A DNA stretch of 64,000 nt from Moniliophthora roreri (Eukaryota; Basidiomycota; Agaricomycetes; Agaricales; Marasmiaceae): assembly GCA_001466705.2 (NCBI GenBank), contig LATX02000123.1:930001-994000 (forward strand), read 5' to 3'. This document shows positions 10,365 through 21,241 of this stretch, in pieces. The first letter of the stretch is position 1; each line of letters starts with the position of its first letter. Under the pieces are notes generated by a model that was not told where the DNA came from, did no database searches, and worked only from the letters and a program-made list of their open reading frames with translations. A program made the position numbers and the translations under genes.

Positions 10365-11858
10365 TCAGGCAATGATGGGGATTGGGTCTCTTGGCTTCAG
10401 TTTATGCCTCTTTATATAGTCTTTATAGAGGTCTAAACAGTTGACCATCCCTTCGGTCTTGATCCATCGATTATGAGACAAATCATAACCTGTATATGAC
10501 ACGAGGAATTCTCGGGGTTGTTTCTTCAGTCTGTGTCCTATGACAGCCTCTACTTCGTACTCCTCAAACCCTTCTATTAAATCTGGGGGTGGTTCCGTGA
10601 AACTGGGTCCATGAGCTTCTGTTTCCTTAAATGGGGAGAGAAGGGCAGCATGGAAAATGGGGTGGATTTTCCATTGATGTGGTAGTTCCAGCCGGTAAGT
10701 GACAGGTCCCAAAACCTCGAGAATCTTGAATGGTCCTTCTCGTTTCAGAGCGAGTTTCCTAGTTGGGTATCCTATGGCCAAGTTCTTTCCTTCCAACCAC
10801 ACTTTCTGTCCTACATCAAAGGTTTCCAATTCCTGTTTTTCTCATCGTAGCATCTTTTGCCATGCTAATTCCAGTAAACTAGTCATTTCTTCCCTGACCC
10901 TTTTTAGTTCTCGGAGCTGTTCTTCAACTGATGGAATGTCAGTTCATTCGAATACTGTTGGAAAAGCTCTTGGATGATATCCCATCATCATGAAGAAGGG
11001 GGAGTTCTTGAGGACTGAATGAGTTCGATTATTGTGTGCAAATTCAGCCAAAGAAAGGTATTCCTTCCATTTCATTTGTTCCTTCGAACAGAAGATATGA
11101 AGGTATACTTTGATTTCTTGATTGACTTGTTCGGTTTCTCTGTCTGTTTGTGGGTGGAAGGCCGTGCTCATTGAGTGCTTAATTGACAATTGTTTCCCCA
11201 TTTTCTGGAAGACTTCTGCTGCGAATCTGGGGTCTCGATCAGATATGATGCGATCTGGGAGCCCGAAGCATTTGTACAAATGTTGAATCAGCAGTTCCGC
11301 TATCTCCGTAGCATCCGATTTCTTTGTGCATAGTGTAAAAATTACCCCCTTCATAGAGGAGTGGTCCACCATGATGAGAATGGAGTCCATGCCATCACAT
11401 TCAGGGAGATCAGTGATCAGATCCATTGTGCACACTTGAAAGGGGAAGGAGTTCAGTGTTGGCTGTATGGGTTGGATGGGAGTTTTAGTTGGGTGCATGT
11501 TTACTTTCAATTGTTGGCATAGCACGCAGCCATCCACGAAGCTTTTGATGAATCTAGCCATTTCCAGCCACCAAAAGTCCCTCTGAACTTGTTCCAAAGT
11601 GTTCCATTGTCCTGGGTGTCTGACTCCCAGCATCTCATGTACTGTTTTGACAACTTTCCTCTGTAACTCTGTGTCATTTGGCATGTAAATGCAATTTTTG
11701 AAAAAGAGTAGGCCGTCCTTGATTTCCCAATCCAATAGCACGGATTTGATCGGCGGCACGCCTTGATGCAGTAACTGCTCCAAGGCCAACTTATGAAAGT
11801 CATCTGGGCCCAATCTTTCCGCAATCTCAGTTCCCAACTCCAGATTGATTCCTTTCAC
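10365..11858 (-). pseudogene. pol: Element C pol: integrase and chromodomain, two or more stops
   Basis: Positions 11858-10944 (304 codons) are open. They hold the HHCC zinc finger (VRHPGQWN ... CVLCQQ), the first catalytic Asp in CTMDLITDLPE, the second in SDRDPRF and the Glu in TEQVNQEI, so the D,D-35-E triad is present. After stops near 10944 and 10850 the frame continues at 10829 with the GPY/F-like region (EGPFKILEVLGPVTYRLEL) and a chromodomain (EYEVEAVIGHR ... EFLVSYTGYDLSHNRW). Chromodomains direct integration to chromatin marks in chromoviruses. Pol stops at 10365 just before the accessory ORF. Confidence 0.9.
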
Positions 11859-11879
11859 AAAGAGCTGTTCCAGTAAGAG

Positions 11880-13268
11880 GATGACGTCTTCATTATCGTT
11901 ATCTTCCTCTCTGCTTTTATTGTTTTGTCATGAGAGTGCATCTGCTTGTGTCATCGACATTCCAGGTACATGAATGAGACTGAGGTTGAATTCCAATAAC
12001 AATAGACTCCATCTGGCCTGTTGTCAGTTGAGCTTCTGGGCCGATCAGAAATATGTAAGGTTCTTATGGTTGGATAAGACCACTACCTTGTACTTTCCTC
12101 CCATCAGATAATGTCACCATTCCATCAGGGCTCTCGTTATAGCCAGCAGTTTGCAGTCATAAATCTTGTAGTTCCATTCTGTTGGCAAGAATGATTTCAA
12201 CAGATATCCACATGGGTGCCATTCTCTGTCTGGTCCCTGTTGGCGAAGTACTGCTCCAGTTGCCCATTTGGAGGTGTCTGCTTCTATCACGAAGGGTTTG
12301 TCTGTGTCTGGCATAAGGAGCATGGGTTCCGAGAGAAACTTCTTTTTGAGGAGATCAAATGTGATTTGACATGCCATAGTCCATTTGAATTTCTGTGATT
12401 TCTGTGAGATTGTGGAGCGGTCATGCTAACTGTGCGTATTTTCCAATAAATTTCTGATAGAAGTTTCTGAATCCTAGGAAGGCTCGTACTCCTTTGACTG
12501 TCTTCAGAGGTTCCCATTCCGCTATTCCTGCTAACTTCACAGGATCCATGGCGACATAGTCTGGTCGGATCACCATTCCCAAGAAGACGACTTCTACCAC
12601 ATCAAACTCACATTTTTCTGGCTTGAAGTAGAGATCATGTTTCCTGATTCAACGCATTAACCTTTCAGTCCTCTCCTGATGCTCCTTTCGGTCCTTCAAG
12701 AACAGAAGGATGTCATCCATGTAAACAACACACCATTCTTCATCAATGAAGTCAGAAAGGATATCGTTCATGAAGGCTTGGAACATTGCCAGTGAGTTGC
12801 TAAGTCCAAAGAACATGACGGTTGGTTCAAACAGTCCTCGATTTGTTTTGAAGGCTGCTTTCCACTGATCTCCATCTTTGATTCATACGTTGTTATATCT
12901 GTTCCAGAGGTCTAACTTCGTAAAGACGTTTGCTCCTTTTAGCTTGTCAAGGAGTTCCGATATTAAGGGAAGAGGATATGCGTTCTTTACTGTTCCTTTG
13001 TTCAACTCTCTATAATCCTGTGTGGGCCTCAACACTCCCTTTTTCTTTTTTGCCACAAAGAAGAAGAGGAGGCCATTGGAGATTTGGACTTTCAGATGTA
13101 TCCTTTTCATAAGTTCTCTTCCAAGAACTTGTCCTGCTCCTTCTGTTCTGCTGGGCTTAGCGGGTAAAGCTTGCAGTTCCGAGGTACAAAGTCAGGTTTC
13201 AGCTCAATGGCATGATCGTAAGACCGGGAGGGGGGAAACCATTCTGCTTTCTTCTTTTTGAAGCAATC
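11880..13268 (-). pseudogene. pol: Element C pol: reverse transcriptase and RNase H, frameshifted
   Basis: RT begins with [21 protein letters not shown] (13050-13000) and [11 protein letters not shown]. The catalytic box, near 12730-12710, reads CVVYMDDILL and so keeps YMDD. The coding frame moves between 13269 and 13110 and again before 12377. RNase H is visible at 12377-12114 (FVIEADTSKWATGAVL; WNYKIYDCKLLAI) and continues to about 11900 with the degraded HKNLTYF-like region. Indels plus stops make it inactive, yet most active-site residues survive. Confidence 0.85.
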
Positions 13269-13865
13269 TCAATATCCTTGAAGATAGAAAGGGATCAATT
13301 CATCTATCTCCTTCTTAACCTCTTGTTGCTGATGTGCTAGCTCTTGTGATGCAGTGATTTTTGCTCCAATCAGTACCTCTACAGGAGCACTGTCGAGAAC
13401 GCCTGTGAATCTTCTGATCCATAGTTTCCTTTTTGGTAGGAATCTTATTTCTCCGGTCTCCCAGTCGATTTGAGGGTTGTGATAACAAAGCCAGGGGAGC
13501 CCTAAGATCATACTCTCTTCCCCGATCCCCGATACCATGAAGTTTTCTCTAAATTCTTTCCCTGCTATTTTGAATTCGAGCTCCACCACATGAGATATCC
13601 ATGCAATTTTGTTTGGCATTCTGTCTACATTGAATACCTTGATCTTCTCAGGGAGTTGGATCCATTTTTTCCCTAGTTTCCTTGCTAGAGCTGTGCTAAT
13701 GAACCTTCCTCCTGCCCCCAAGTCTAACAGAGCTTGTGTTTCGATGATTTCGGTTCCCACTTTGTACTGCAGAGGAATATGCATAGAATTCCAGTCCATT
13801 CTAGCTAGTACAAAGTGTGAAATGGTTACAGGTGGTGGAAACATCATCCTCTTCCGCCACTTCAA
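13269..13865 (-). pseudogene. pol: Element C pol: aspartic protease in the -1 frame, catalytic Ser changed
   Basis: The frame opens at the -1 slip site next to the gag stop. The protease core reads ETQALLDLGAGGRFIS. Retropepsins need Asp-Ser/Thr-Gly and element B has IDSGAGGQFIS, so Ser is replaced by Leu here, one C-to-T step (TCG to TTG). ILGLPWLCYHNP is the second conserved block. The 198-codon frame ends at 13269, after which RT continues in another frame. Confidence 0.85.
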
Positions 13866-13871
13866 AAACCC
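13862..13871 (-). promoter_or_regulatory. -1 ribosomal frameshift site at the end of gag, element C
   Basis: On the minus strand the gag frame reads GAG GGT TTT TGA. GGGTTTT fits the X-XXY-YYZ slippery heptamer and lies directly before the gag stop. The protease frame is exactly -1 and is open from this point. The same heptamer and stop occur in element B at 47572-47581 although the neighbouring codons differ. Frameshifting is inferred from sequence only. Confidence 0.65.
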
Positions 13872-15238
13872 TCCAATTCCATAAGATCAATCAATGAGTT
13901 CTTTTCTTCTTCCAGCTAATCATTCACCAGTGCTTTAATCTTGGCATATCGTTCTTCTCTAGTCAACTTCTTCGGCTCTTCTTTCTTCTTCTCATCCTTC
14001 TTCAGACTGTCTGGGCAGTCTCTGATTCAATGACCTCCTCGGCCACAGCAGAAACATAGTCCCTTCACCATGTATTCCTTTCGGTCTATCTCCGAAATCT
14101 GTTTGATGGCAACTTCTTCCTTCTTCCGGAAGTTTTGGTTTGGCTTTCTCCCATTGTCTTCATTCCAGGTCCTTCCATACTCCTGAGCCTGTTTGTAACT
14201 TTCATCAAAGAGGATTGTGGCATTCATCCAATCCTTGATGTTGGTGGGCATTCCTTCGGGTCGGGTCATAATTTTCAGAACCAAGCTCTTGGGTAATCCT
14301 TGTTTGAACACTATGATCTGTGCTGCGTTGTTGTATCTGGTCTGCTTGGCCAGATAAGAGAATTGGTATGTGTATTCATCAGCCCTTTCCTTCATTTTCA
14401 GGTCTTGAAGCTTCAGCTGGGCTTCCAACGCGGTGTCGAGGGGTTTGAAAGATGTTTTGAAACCTTCCACAAAGTCTATCCATGAGACCTTCTCTGCTTC
14501 TGGATTGAATGTGAGTAGAAGATCTGTCTTGTCGTTCTTCCAGAACTCTCCTGGGCCATCAGTCATGTAGGAAAGGAAGAAGAGTTTCTTCGCTCGGTCT
14601 GTGGTAAATGCTCTGGAGTTAAGGGCGATGTACAACTGTACTTCCCTGAGGAACTTCTTCATGTCCTTTCGATGTCCAGTGAAGGCTCATGGTAGTGCCA
14701 CTTTAATTTCCTTTTCAGCCACTACTACCTGTACTGGTACTGCGGTACCAATCACTGCTTCTTCTGTCATTGGTTCTACCTTAGGCCTGCTTCCTGAAGG
14801 TCTCTTGTCTTCTGACATTTCTTCGATCTGAGGTTGTTTAGTTGATCTGGGGCTGTTCTTTAGTGCATGAAGGAGGCATTGAAAGGGGTCTGATTCCTCT
14901 GCTGAGGTCAAGGAGGTATTTGATATATTGAGTTCGGGCTTCTTTGGTGTAGAAGGAGATGTTTCTTCTTCAGATCTGATCTCCCCTAAGCCAGTCATAA
15001 TGGATAACAGGGTCAAGGTTCTCCTTGTTTTGAGGCATTCTTCTGGTGTCTCTGTTGGTACTGGATTCATTGGTGATAGCAATGGCGAGAGGGTCAATAG
15101 TTCCCTGCACGATGCCCAGGTTAATGGTGGGATCGCTGGTCCACCTGGATTCAATATGGATTGGGTTTGTAACCCACACCGGCACTCTTCTGCTTCCGCA
15201 ATGTCCCTCTTGATCTGTGCCTCTGTCCGTGGTGGCAT
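13872..15238 (-). pseudogene. gag: Element C gag with CCHC knuckle, broken by stops
   Basis: It starts at the ATG at 15238 (MPPRTEAQIKRDIAEAEE). The first 183 codons are open, a stop near 14687 follows KVALP, and the same frame resumes to 14027 with the capsid region (LSYMTDGPGEFWKN; LKMKERADEYTYQF). The zinc knuckle reads CFCCGRGGH, then a TGA where Arg is expected, then IRDC. The frame runs on to the gag stop at 13862-13864. All stops are in one frame, so damage is by point mutation. Confidence 0.85.
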
Positions 15239-15284
15239 CTTGTTTTCCTAGGTGATGCCTAAACCTTGATAGGTTGGCAATCAA

Positions 15285-15298
15285 TCAGCTTGACCTTG
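15285..15298 (-). promoter_or_regulatory. Primer binding site of element C, self-priming type
   Basis: On the minus strand, two bases after the 5' LTR comes AGGTCAAGCTGA (15296-15285). It does not start with TGG. It is the exact reverse complement of TCAGCTTGACCT in the LTR about 30 nt downstream of the TATA-like box. This is the arrangement described for Schizosaccharomyces Tf1, whose mRNA 5' end folds back to prime. Confidence 0.7.
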
Positions 15299-15740
15299 TG
15301 TTACGTTACTTGTGCAGCAATGTCAACTTAACTACTTATGAAAGGTAGAACCCTTTGCAAGCAGCTCTCAAGTTCAAGTTCAAGTTCGTTCAGTGGATGC
15401 TGAAGTTCAGAGGTCCTTTGTCGTGGCACTGACACAAGTAATATTAACTAGGTCAAGCTGAAGACTTGAAGTCTTAGCTTGAGCATTTAAATACAAGATG
15501 ACGACAATCAATAAGGAAACTAAAAGAAACTGAAGGAACATAAAAGAATCTGAGTAATTGTTCGCAGAAAGACTTGACAGGAGAAAAGGAAGGTCTTGAA
15601 TCATTCACAGAAAGACATGGAGGGAAAAAGGAAGGCTTTGCCTAAGATGGATCAAAAGAAATAGAACATCATCAAAAGAAAAGAAGTAAGGGATGCAGTC
15701 ATCAGTTACATAGTCCCATGATACCAGTGTGTTCGTAACA
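15299..15740 (-). repeat. 5' LTR of element C
   Basis: This is a 442-bp direct repeat of 9291-9732 with the same TGTTAC...GTAACA ends, followed by the target duplication ATTGT at 15741. It carries the promoter/hairpin block at 15453-15493. Confidence 0.95.
15453..15493 (-). promoter_or_regulatory. LTR promoter block: TATA-like box plus 30-nt hairpin ending in the primer motif
   Basis: On the minus strand TATTTAAA (15493-15486) is followed after 3 nt by TCAAGCT-AAGACT-(3 nt)-AGTCTT-C-AGCTTGA (15482-15453). The arms pair fully except for one bulged C. The right arm overlaps the PBS-complementary TCAGCTTGACCT. With the usual 25-35 nt TATA-to-start distance, transcription would begin close to this right arm. 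The start itself cannot be seen in DNA. Confidence 0.6.
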
Positions 15741-18014
15741 ATTGTTGTTGGCAGTGGTGTCATCCAAATCCATTGGGGAGGGTGCTCAAGTATGTTGCTG
15801 CAAATGTCTTGGGCCATCCACCAGTAAGGGTAACTTTCTGGTACTATTTGCATCCAAATCCTCATCCTCATCCTTGTCTTCACTGGAGGAGCCTACATAA
15901 GAAATGAGTGCAGCCATTCTACTAGTCTTCTTTGGTTGAGATGGGAGCTTCTCAGATTGCAGTCACTTTTTAGGCTTCTTTGAATGTCAAGGGTCACAAT
16001 TAGGTCCACCTTCCTTGGTAATGACATGGTGAGCTATTAGCCTTATCATTAGCAATAATTCAACACAAGATAAAGCTCTAGGCATACCTTCAGAAGAAGA
16101 TGACAGTACAGGGTCTGTATATCAGCTCTCATTAGTAATCATAAGCAGAAGGTAAAAAGCTGGACATACCATGGGGAGCAGAAGACGCTCTGCCTTCTGG
16201 AGACTCTGCTTTATCATTGGTTGGAGACAATGGATCTGATAAACCATGTTCTACCATACTTGAGGTTGAATCTGTAGTAACAGCAGCCACAGTCAGTAAT
16301 TATAACCATAGCATGAAATCTGAACATACCTTGAGAAGCAGATGGTGCTCTGTCCTGGAGGGGCTGAACACAAAGAGATGTAGAAGAGCAACCTGCTTTT
16401 TCCAGAGTTGGATTTGATATACTGGATTCTGAATTATGATCATGTATCAGGCATGTTCATCAAATGATGTAAATCAACAGACCTTTGTTCCTCTCCTCAT
16501 CATGGCCTTTCCTTTGTTTCTTCTTCTTCTGTGGTGCAAATTCTGCACCTGGGCAAGTCTGCAGAAAATGGAAGTTCTTCGTTACTTGATTCTGGAACTC
16601 CTTGTCATGTTGACTCCAGTTCTTGCTATTTTTGTTCTTCTCTGCATGAATGCTAACACCTTGATTTAGTGCTATGGATCTACAGTATCAAGACAAGACA
16701 TACTTTTCAATCTGGAATGAATCACTGGGCCTCAAAGGAGTACCACCTAGCATTATGGTCACTGCCATTCCAGTTGTGTCAGACATTGCCTGAGCCCAAG
16801 ACTGAGAGACTGAAACTGCATTGCTCCTACACCTAAGTGACATGTCAGCTTAATCTGTGAAAAAAAGGAACATCAACATACAGCTGTTTCATTTCAGGTG
16901 TGTTGTCTTCACAAGGTATAGCCTTCATCAACTTTGATGCTTTATGTTCAGCAAGCTTGTTGTCATAGTCATCATTGTTATCATTCTATATTTGATTCTG
17001 TATTGACTTCTTCTCCTTTTGGAACAGATACTTGGTGATGTGACATTGAATTGCAAGAGAATGGGTCTTCAATAGCGCCTTCTTCTCCACATCTGTCAAT
17101 GTATGCCAGGCTCTAATGCTCTTTTCACTATCCTCATCTCCTTCATTCCCTTCATCCTCTGGTTCTGGAAGGCCTTCATCTTTGTCCTGCTCCACATTGT
17201 CAATATACTTTTGCTTGAACTTGGCAGCAACTTTCAGAGCATACTCTGGCATTTTCATGTATTGCTTGAAGGCAGAGACTTGCTGAGGAGCACATGAAGG
17301 TTTGGAAAGAGCTTTGAAGAGAGGCTGGGATGCAGCATGTCTATCATGGTTCCTATGGTTGTAATACCATGTGGTTATCTTCTATAGTGCCAGAGTTAGC
17401 TTTTATTTCAAAAGCCACCATGTCAAGAGTCAGATACCTTCTGGTTGTCTTTCCAATCACCCAAGTCTTCTTTCCAGTCTGTGGACCTATTACCCTGTTG
17501 ATCATCACTGCTAGCTTGAACACTGCTGGCAGCCTGACCACTGTCTTGCTGAGCATCAGGCTCCATAAGCCGTTCCCCAGGCTAATCTGAACTGGGTTCT
17601 TCATATGGCTTTGGATCGGTAGGTGTTCTGGGCTTGTATTGTGGAAAGATTGCAAGGAAGTTGGGAAATAAAGTCGACCAGAAAGGCTCTTTGCTGCCTT
17701 TCATTTCAACATATTCAGGAAGACAGCTCTTGAGAAACTTGAGCTCTGATTTCTTGCCACATTTCTTTGGCTGCAATGCCTGCACAGCTGGACCCAAAGT
17801 TGACCTAGCCTTAGCCTTGTGGCTTTGTTTGGCAGACATAGAGCCTGACTTCAGAGTCTTCTTGACAGCTGCTTTCTTGCACTGCTTGGTGTTTGCTATG
17901 ACAGCACAAGAGTGGGATAGATGTTCAGGAAAGAGGTACCGAGTGCTATGTGGTTGGTGTTTCAGTCTAGGACAGTTCCTCCTAGCTACTATTGGAGCAT
18001 GCAAGCACATGTAG
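15741..18014 (-). pseudogene. Intron-bearing hypothetical gene remnant (gamma), Agaricomycete-type repeated family
   Basis: The minus strand reads from 18010 (start uncertain) through a Lys/Ala-rich N-terminus to LKFLKSCLPEYVEMKG, FWSTLFPNFL and PRTPTDPKPYEE. Later come AFKQYMKMPEYALKVAAKF (17283-17225), an acidic stretch, and TTGMAVTIMLGGTP near 16760. Short exons near 16120-16340 are separated by GTATGT...ACAG introns of about 55-60 nt, for example 16274-16333. That shows a nuclear gene, not a retroelement ORF. Several stops and frame changes break it. I recall similar proteins as a large uncharacterised family in mushrooms but know no function. Confidence 0.5.
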
Positions 18015-18238
18015 GTGTAGTTTCAAGCCTTTTCAAAAGAACATGTAGATAGACTCTTTTTTTTGAAAATGCCTAACTCTTAGACTTGTTTTTGTAAAAA
18101 AAAAAAAAAGCAATAATCAAACTAAGTCTACTGCAAAATGCCTGCACTTCACAGGTTATTCATCATCCATCTCATCCACAAAGTCCAACAGCTCACTGCA
18201 ATTGCCCAGCTCTTTGCCCTTATAGTCACTCTTCTCAA

Positions 18239-18328
18239 GCTTGTACCCAGAATCAAACTGAAAACTGTTTGGTGGAGTAAGGAACCTTCGCAGGAACACC
18301 AAATGCTCTACCATTGAGCTATCTGAGC
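18239..18328 (-). pseudogene. tRNA-like sequence, probable decayed tRNA gene
   Basis: The minus strand contains TAGCTCAATGGTAGAGCA, a perfect D-arm with A box (GCTC...GAGC stem). About 55 nt later comes CAGTTTGATTCTG, which resembles a T-arm/B box after CpG decay (GGTTCGATTCC expected). TTTGG and CCAAA could form the anticodon stem around an intron-like 26-nt loop. The acceptor arms (GCTCAGA/TACAAGC) pair at only four of seven positions and no U33 is evident. A working tRNA is unlikely; chance is not excluded. Confidence 0.35.
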
Positions 18329-18585
18329 TTGAGTAAATGAAAGAGAGTAGTAAATGTTGACAGATATTATGGGCTCTTAGGAATTTGCCTATAAGAGTTG
18401 TTAGGCACTTGTGAAGGGTCAAATACTGTGGCACAATGTATTGTCCAAAACAAATATACAAAGGAGTGACTGCAGTTAGTGTAAGGAGCATGATAATTTA
18501 AAGGAGGGTATCTAGCATCTACTGCGCCATGGAGATGTCTATGTTCTTGATATTGTAGGCTTGGGGAGACAACAGAGTGATATGA

Positions 18586-19024
18586 TGTTATGTTACTTGT
18601 GCAGCAATGTCACTCAACCACTTTAGCGAAGTGTCACCTCCGTTCAAGTAGTTGCTCAGGTTCAAGTTTAAGTTTGTTCAGCGGTTGCTGAAGTTCAGAA
18701 GTCCTTCGATCATTGCATTTGACACAAGCTTGTATAAACCAGGTCAAGCTGGAGACTCTAAGTCTCAGCTCGAGCGCTTAAATACGTTACAATCACTCTA
18801 GTACTTGCTACATATGTAAAAGCAATAAGTTCAGTGATTAGATAAGAATTCCCGAGTCTATCGGGATATGAGTAATACAAAGGGATAAGTAAATGGAGAC
18901 TGGGAAGGTGTATGAGTCCGATGACAGTAGAAGCATATGGAAGAAGAAGAAGAAGGGGACTGGGAAGGTGTATAAGTCCGATAGAATGAGAAGCATAAGG
19001 AAAAGAGAAAAGGAAAACGTAACA
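18586..19024 (-). mobile_element. Solo LTR of the B/C group, 439 bp, target duplication TATGA
   Basis: It begins TGTTATGTTACTTG and ends GAAAACGTAACA. TATGA flanks it at 18581-18585 and 19025-19029. It resembles the element B LTR and has the hairpin at 18744-18773 and a TTAAATA box at 18778. There is no internal region, so it is the product of LTR-LTR recombination. A GACTGGGAAGGTGTAT-AGTCCGAT motif occurs twice, near 18897 and 18957. Confidence 0.95.
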
Positions 19025-19029
19025 TATGA

Positions 19030-21241
19030 CGGTTGCAAAGAATTCTAGAAATCTCATCATGGGTGACCAAAGTATCTTTGTAGTCTCGCATTGCTTTGTG
19101 TGCACTAAACAAGTGAGATGCAAGCACCACAGTTGTGGCATTGTAGAGTGACATCAAGGTCAGTGTGGATTTTGCTTCTATACTCCCAAACAGGAGGAGG
19201 AGGAGCTCTTGTTGCAGCTCTTCCATAGTGTGGAATAAAGAACTCTTGTCTGCAGCCTCTAGATAAAAGAAATTAATAAGACTGAAGTGGAAAAAGTGGT
19301 AATGGTAATGCTTGCCTCCATAGTGGAAAGGATTGCCTGCCAAATGAGGCCTTTTGGAAAACATATCAGTCTTGGGCCATGTAGCATTTTGAGGGCCCTG
19401 GTACTGTTTAAGTACCAAGTACACACAGAGTTATTGGGTAGTGGAGAATGTAGGATGCTTACAGAAGGAATAGAACTTTGTCCACAGAGGCCTTGACAAG
19501 AAGGTTCTGCATGGACATGATCCAGATGGTCGATGTTTTTAGCCATATCAGCCATAACCATATCTGTGTCGACAGGTACCGGTGGCACAGAGTTGCTACA
19601 TGAAGACTGACCAGGTTGACAGGCCTCACAGTCTGCCTTATGAGGCTCCATATTGTCTTTCAGATCTTTGGGCTGATAACAGATAAAAGTTTTTATGGAT
19701 TGAGTAGAACTCAACAAGAAGACATACATGTTTCTTAGTCTTGGTAGAGGCCTTCTCCTTGCCTTTTCCATGGGAATGTATGCATGGAGCAGGTTCTTCT
19801 TCACTGGACTTTTCATTCTCAGTAAGGAAGTCCTTGACATCGGCTTTGGACAGACTATTGACCTACATGGAAGTTTAGCAAGAGTCTTTGACAGATGCAT
19901 TGTTAGGTACCTTGACAGAACATTCAGAGGGCTCCATGGAAGCACTCTTGTCAGACTTGTGCATACTATCCACAAGTTGTTTGATGTAGAGCACATTGTC
20001 TGTAGTGCTCTTGTGAACCTGGTCATCAATGATGCTCCACATTGAACTGTTGTTCACCTCCTTAAGGACAGTGTTACACAGTTTGGTGAGCTCACGGTTT
20101 TTGGACACTGCAAGCATGTCATTGTCACTGAGACTAGTCTAGATTGTAATTAAGCATCAATGTAGTTGTGGAGAGGGTAAGTTAGTGGAACAAAGGTTCA
20201 CCAGACTGTTGAATGCTTTGCAGCAGAAGTTGTCAACTACAACACCCAGTAAGGCCTTTTCAGGCAGAAATTTGTGTGCATTGAGTAGGGTTTTCTTAAG
20301 CTCCACGAGATTGATAGTCATTGCAGCAATTACAATGCCTCTCAATGTGAACACAGAGAATAGAAAGTTGCCCAGAGTGATTGAGAGAGTATGAGAAGAA
20401 AAAGGTATGCAGTTTGCTATGTGTAGCCTAGCATAGTCTTTTATACCAAAATGCAGAAGGCACTGCAATGTCATCCATGAAATTTGGAATTCTACATCAG
20501 GCCTTCCATATGTCATGCCTTGGTGAACATGGAAGGAAAAGTCTCATGGACTGCAGCATGGGTTTGGCAATGAAAGGGTTTCAATTCCTATGCAGAAGGT
20601 CTATCTACTGGATCTACAAGTTTGGTTCCATGCAACTAAGCATGGTACAGGGGTTTGCTAAGGTACTCCATGGCCATTCTCCATCTGAGTGCCATTAGCT
20701 GCATGTCAATCTTGGTGTGAAGCATAAGAAGGTTGGCACAGAGTGTCTTTATTGCAGCTCAATCTTCTGCAGGGAGACATTTGTCTGTGTACAGAGTGTT
20801 AGCTACAGTGGCGATTGAAACTACAGCCTGGTCCAAAAGGGTTGGATGACCATGGTCAGGATTTTTGAACATTGCAGCTTCATCTAGTAACACCTTCTAC
20901 AACAGAGTTAGTATATGCTGGGACAAATGATGGTTTGCACATACTACAGCATTGTCAAAGTTGGCAAGCCTATGGAGTTTTTCTGCAGGAGCAATGATAT
21001 CACTAAAGAAGAATGGTGTTTTCAACACCATTACAAGTTCATCTCCAGCTGCTCTGAACACAGAAGGGTGTTTAGCCTTGTCAATGTATTCACAGGAAGT
21101 CATTGAGTTATTTGCTATGTGCAGCTGCACAGTGTGTTTAAGTACCTTGCAGGGTTCTCTTTCAGTTTGGGGGAGAGGGCAGGCAGATATTGTGGAATGA
21201 TCAATCTGTATGCAGAAAGATAACATCAATCTAATACACAA
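19030..21241 (-). pseudogene. Hypothetical coding remnant (beta), helical, no recognised domain
   Basis: Minus-strand pieces in changing frames show amphipathic helical sequence: LVMVLKTPFFFSDIIAPAEK (21035-20975), LLMLHTKIDMQLMALRWRM (about 20730-20670), ELTKLCNTVLKEVNNSSMW (20095-20040), FLTENEKSSEEEPAPC (19835-19790) and MEELQQELLLLLFGSIEAK (19228-19170). The last piece runs into the solo LTR at 19024. Frame changes could be introns or decay. It may be one gene with the neighbours on the same strand. I do not recognise it. Confidence 0.35.

Larger units (their letters stand above)
9291..15740 (-). mobile_element. Complete Ty3/Gypsy chromovirus C, minus strand, 6450 bp, target duplication ATTGT
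   Basis: Two 442-bp LTRs (9291-9732 and 15299-15740) begin TGTTAC and end GTAACA. ATTGT flanks the element at 9286-9290 and 15741-15745. Order on the minus strand: 5' LTR, PBS, gag, protease, RT, RNase H, integrase, chromodomain, accessory ORF, polypurine tract, 3' LTR. The LTRs differ by a few transitions, so insertion is not very recent. Stops, a frameshifted RT and a protease Ser-to-Leu change make it non-autonomous. It is nested in a minus-strand hypothetical gene remnant. Element B at 42903 has the same plan. Confidence 0.95.

Noticed and set aside
18156..18491. 111-codon minus-strand ORF over the tRNA-like region
   Set aside because: It runs through the tRNA-like sequence, has hydrophobic low-information content, and no second copy supports it.
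18858..19141. Minus-strand ORFs across the solo LTR at 18586-19024
   Set aside because: They read through non-coding LTR sequence, including its internal repeated motif; only the part beyond 19030 may be coding.
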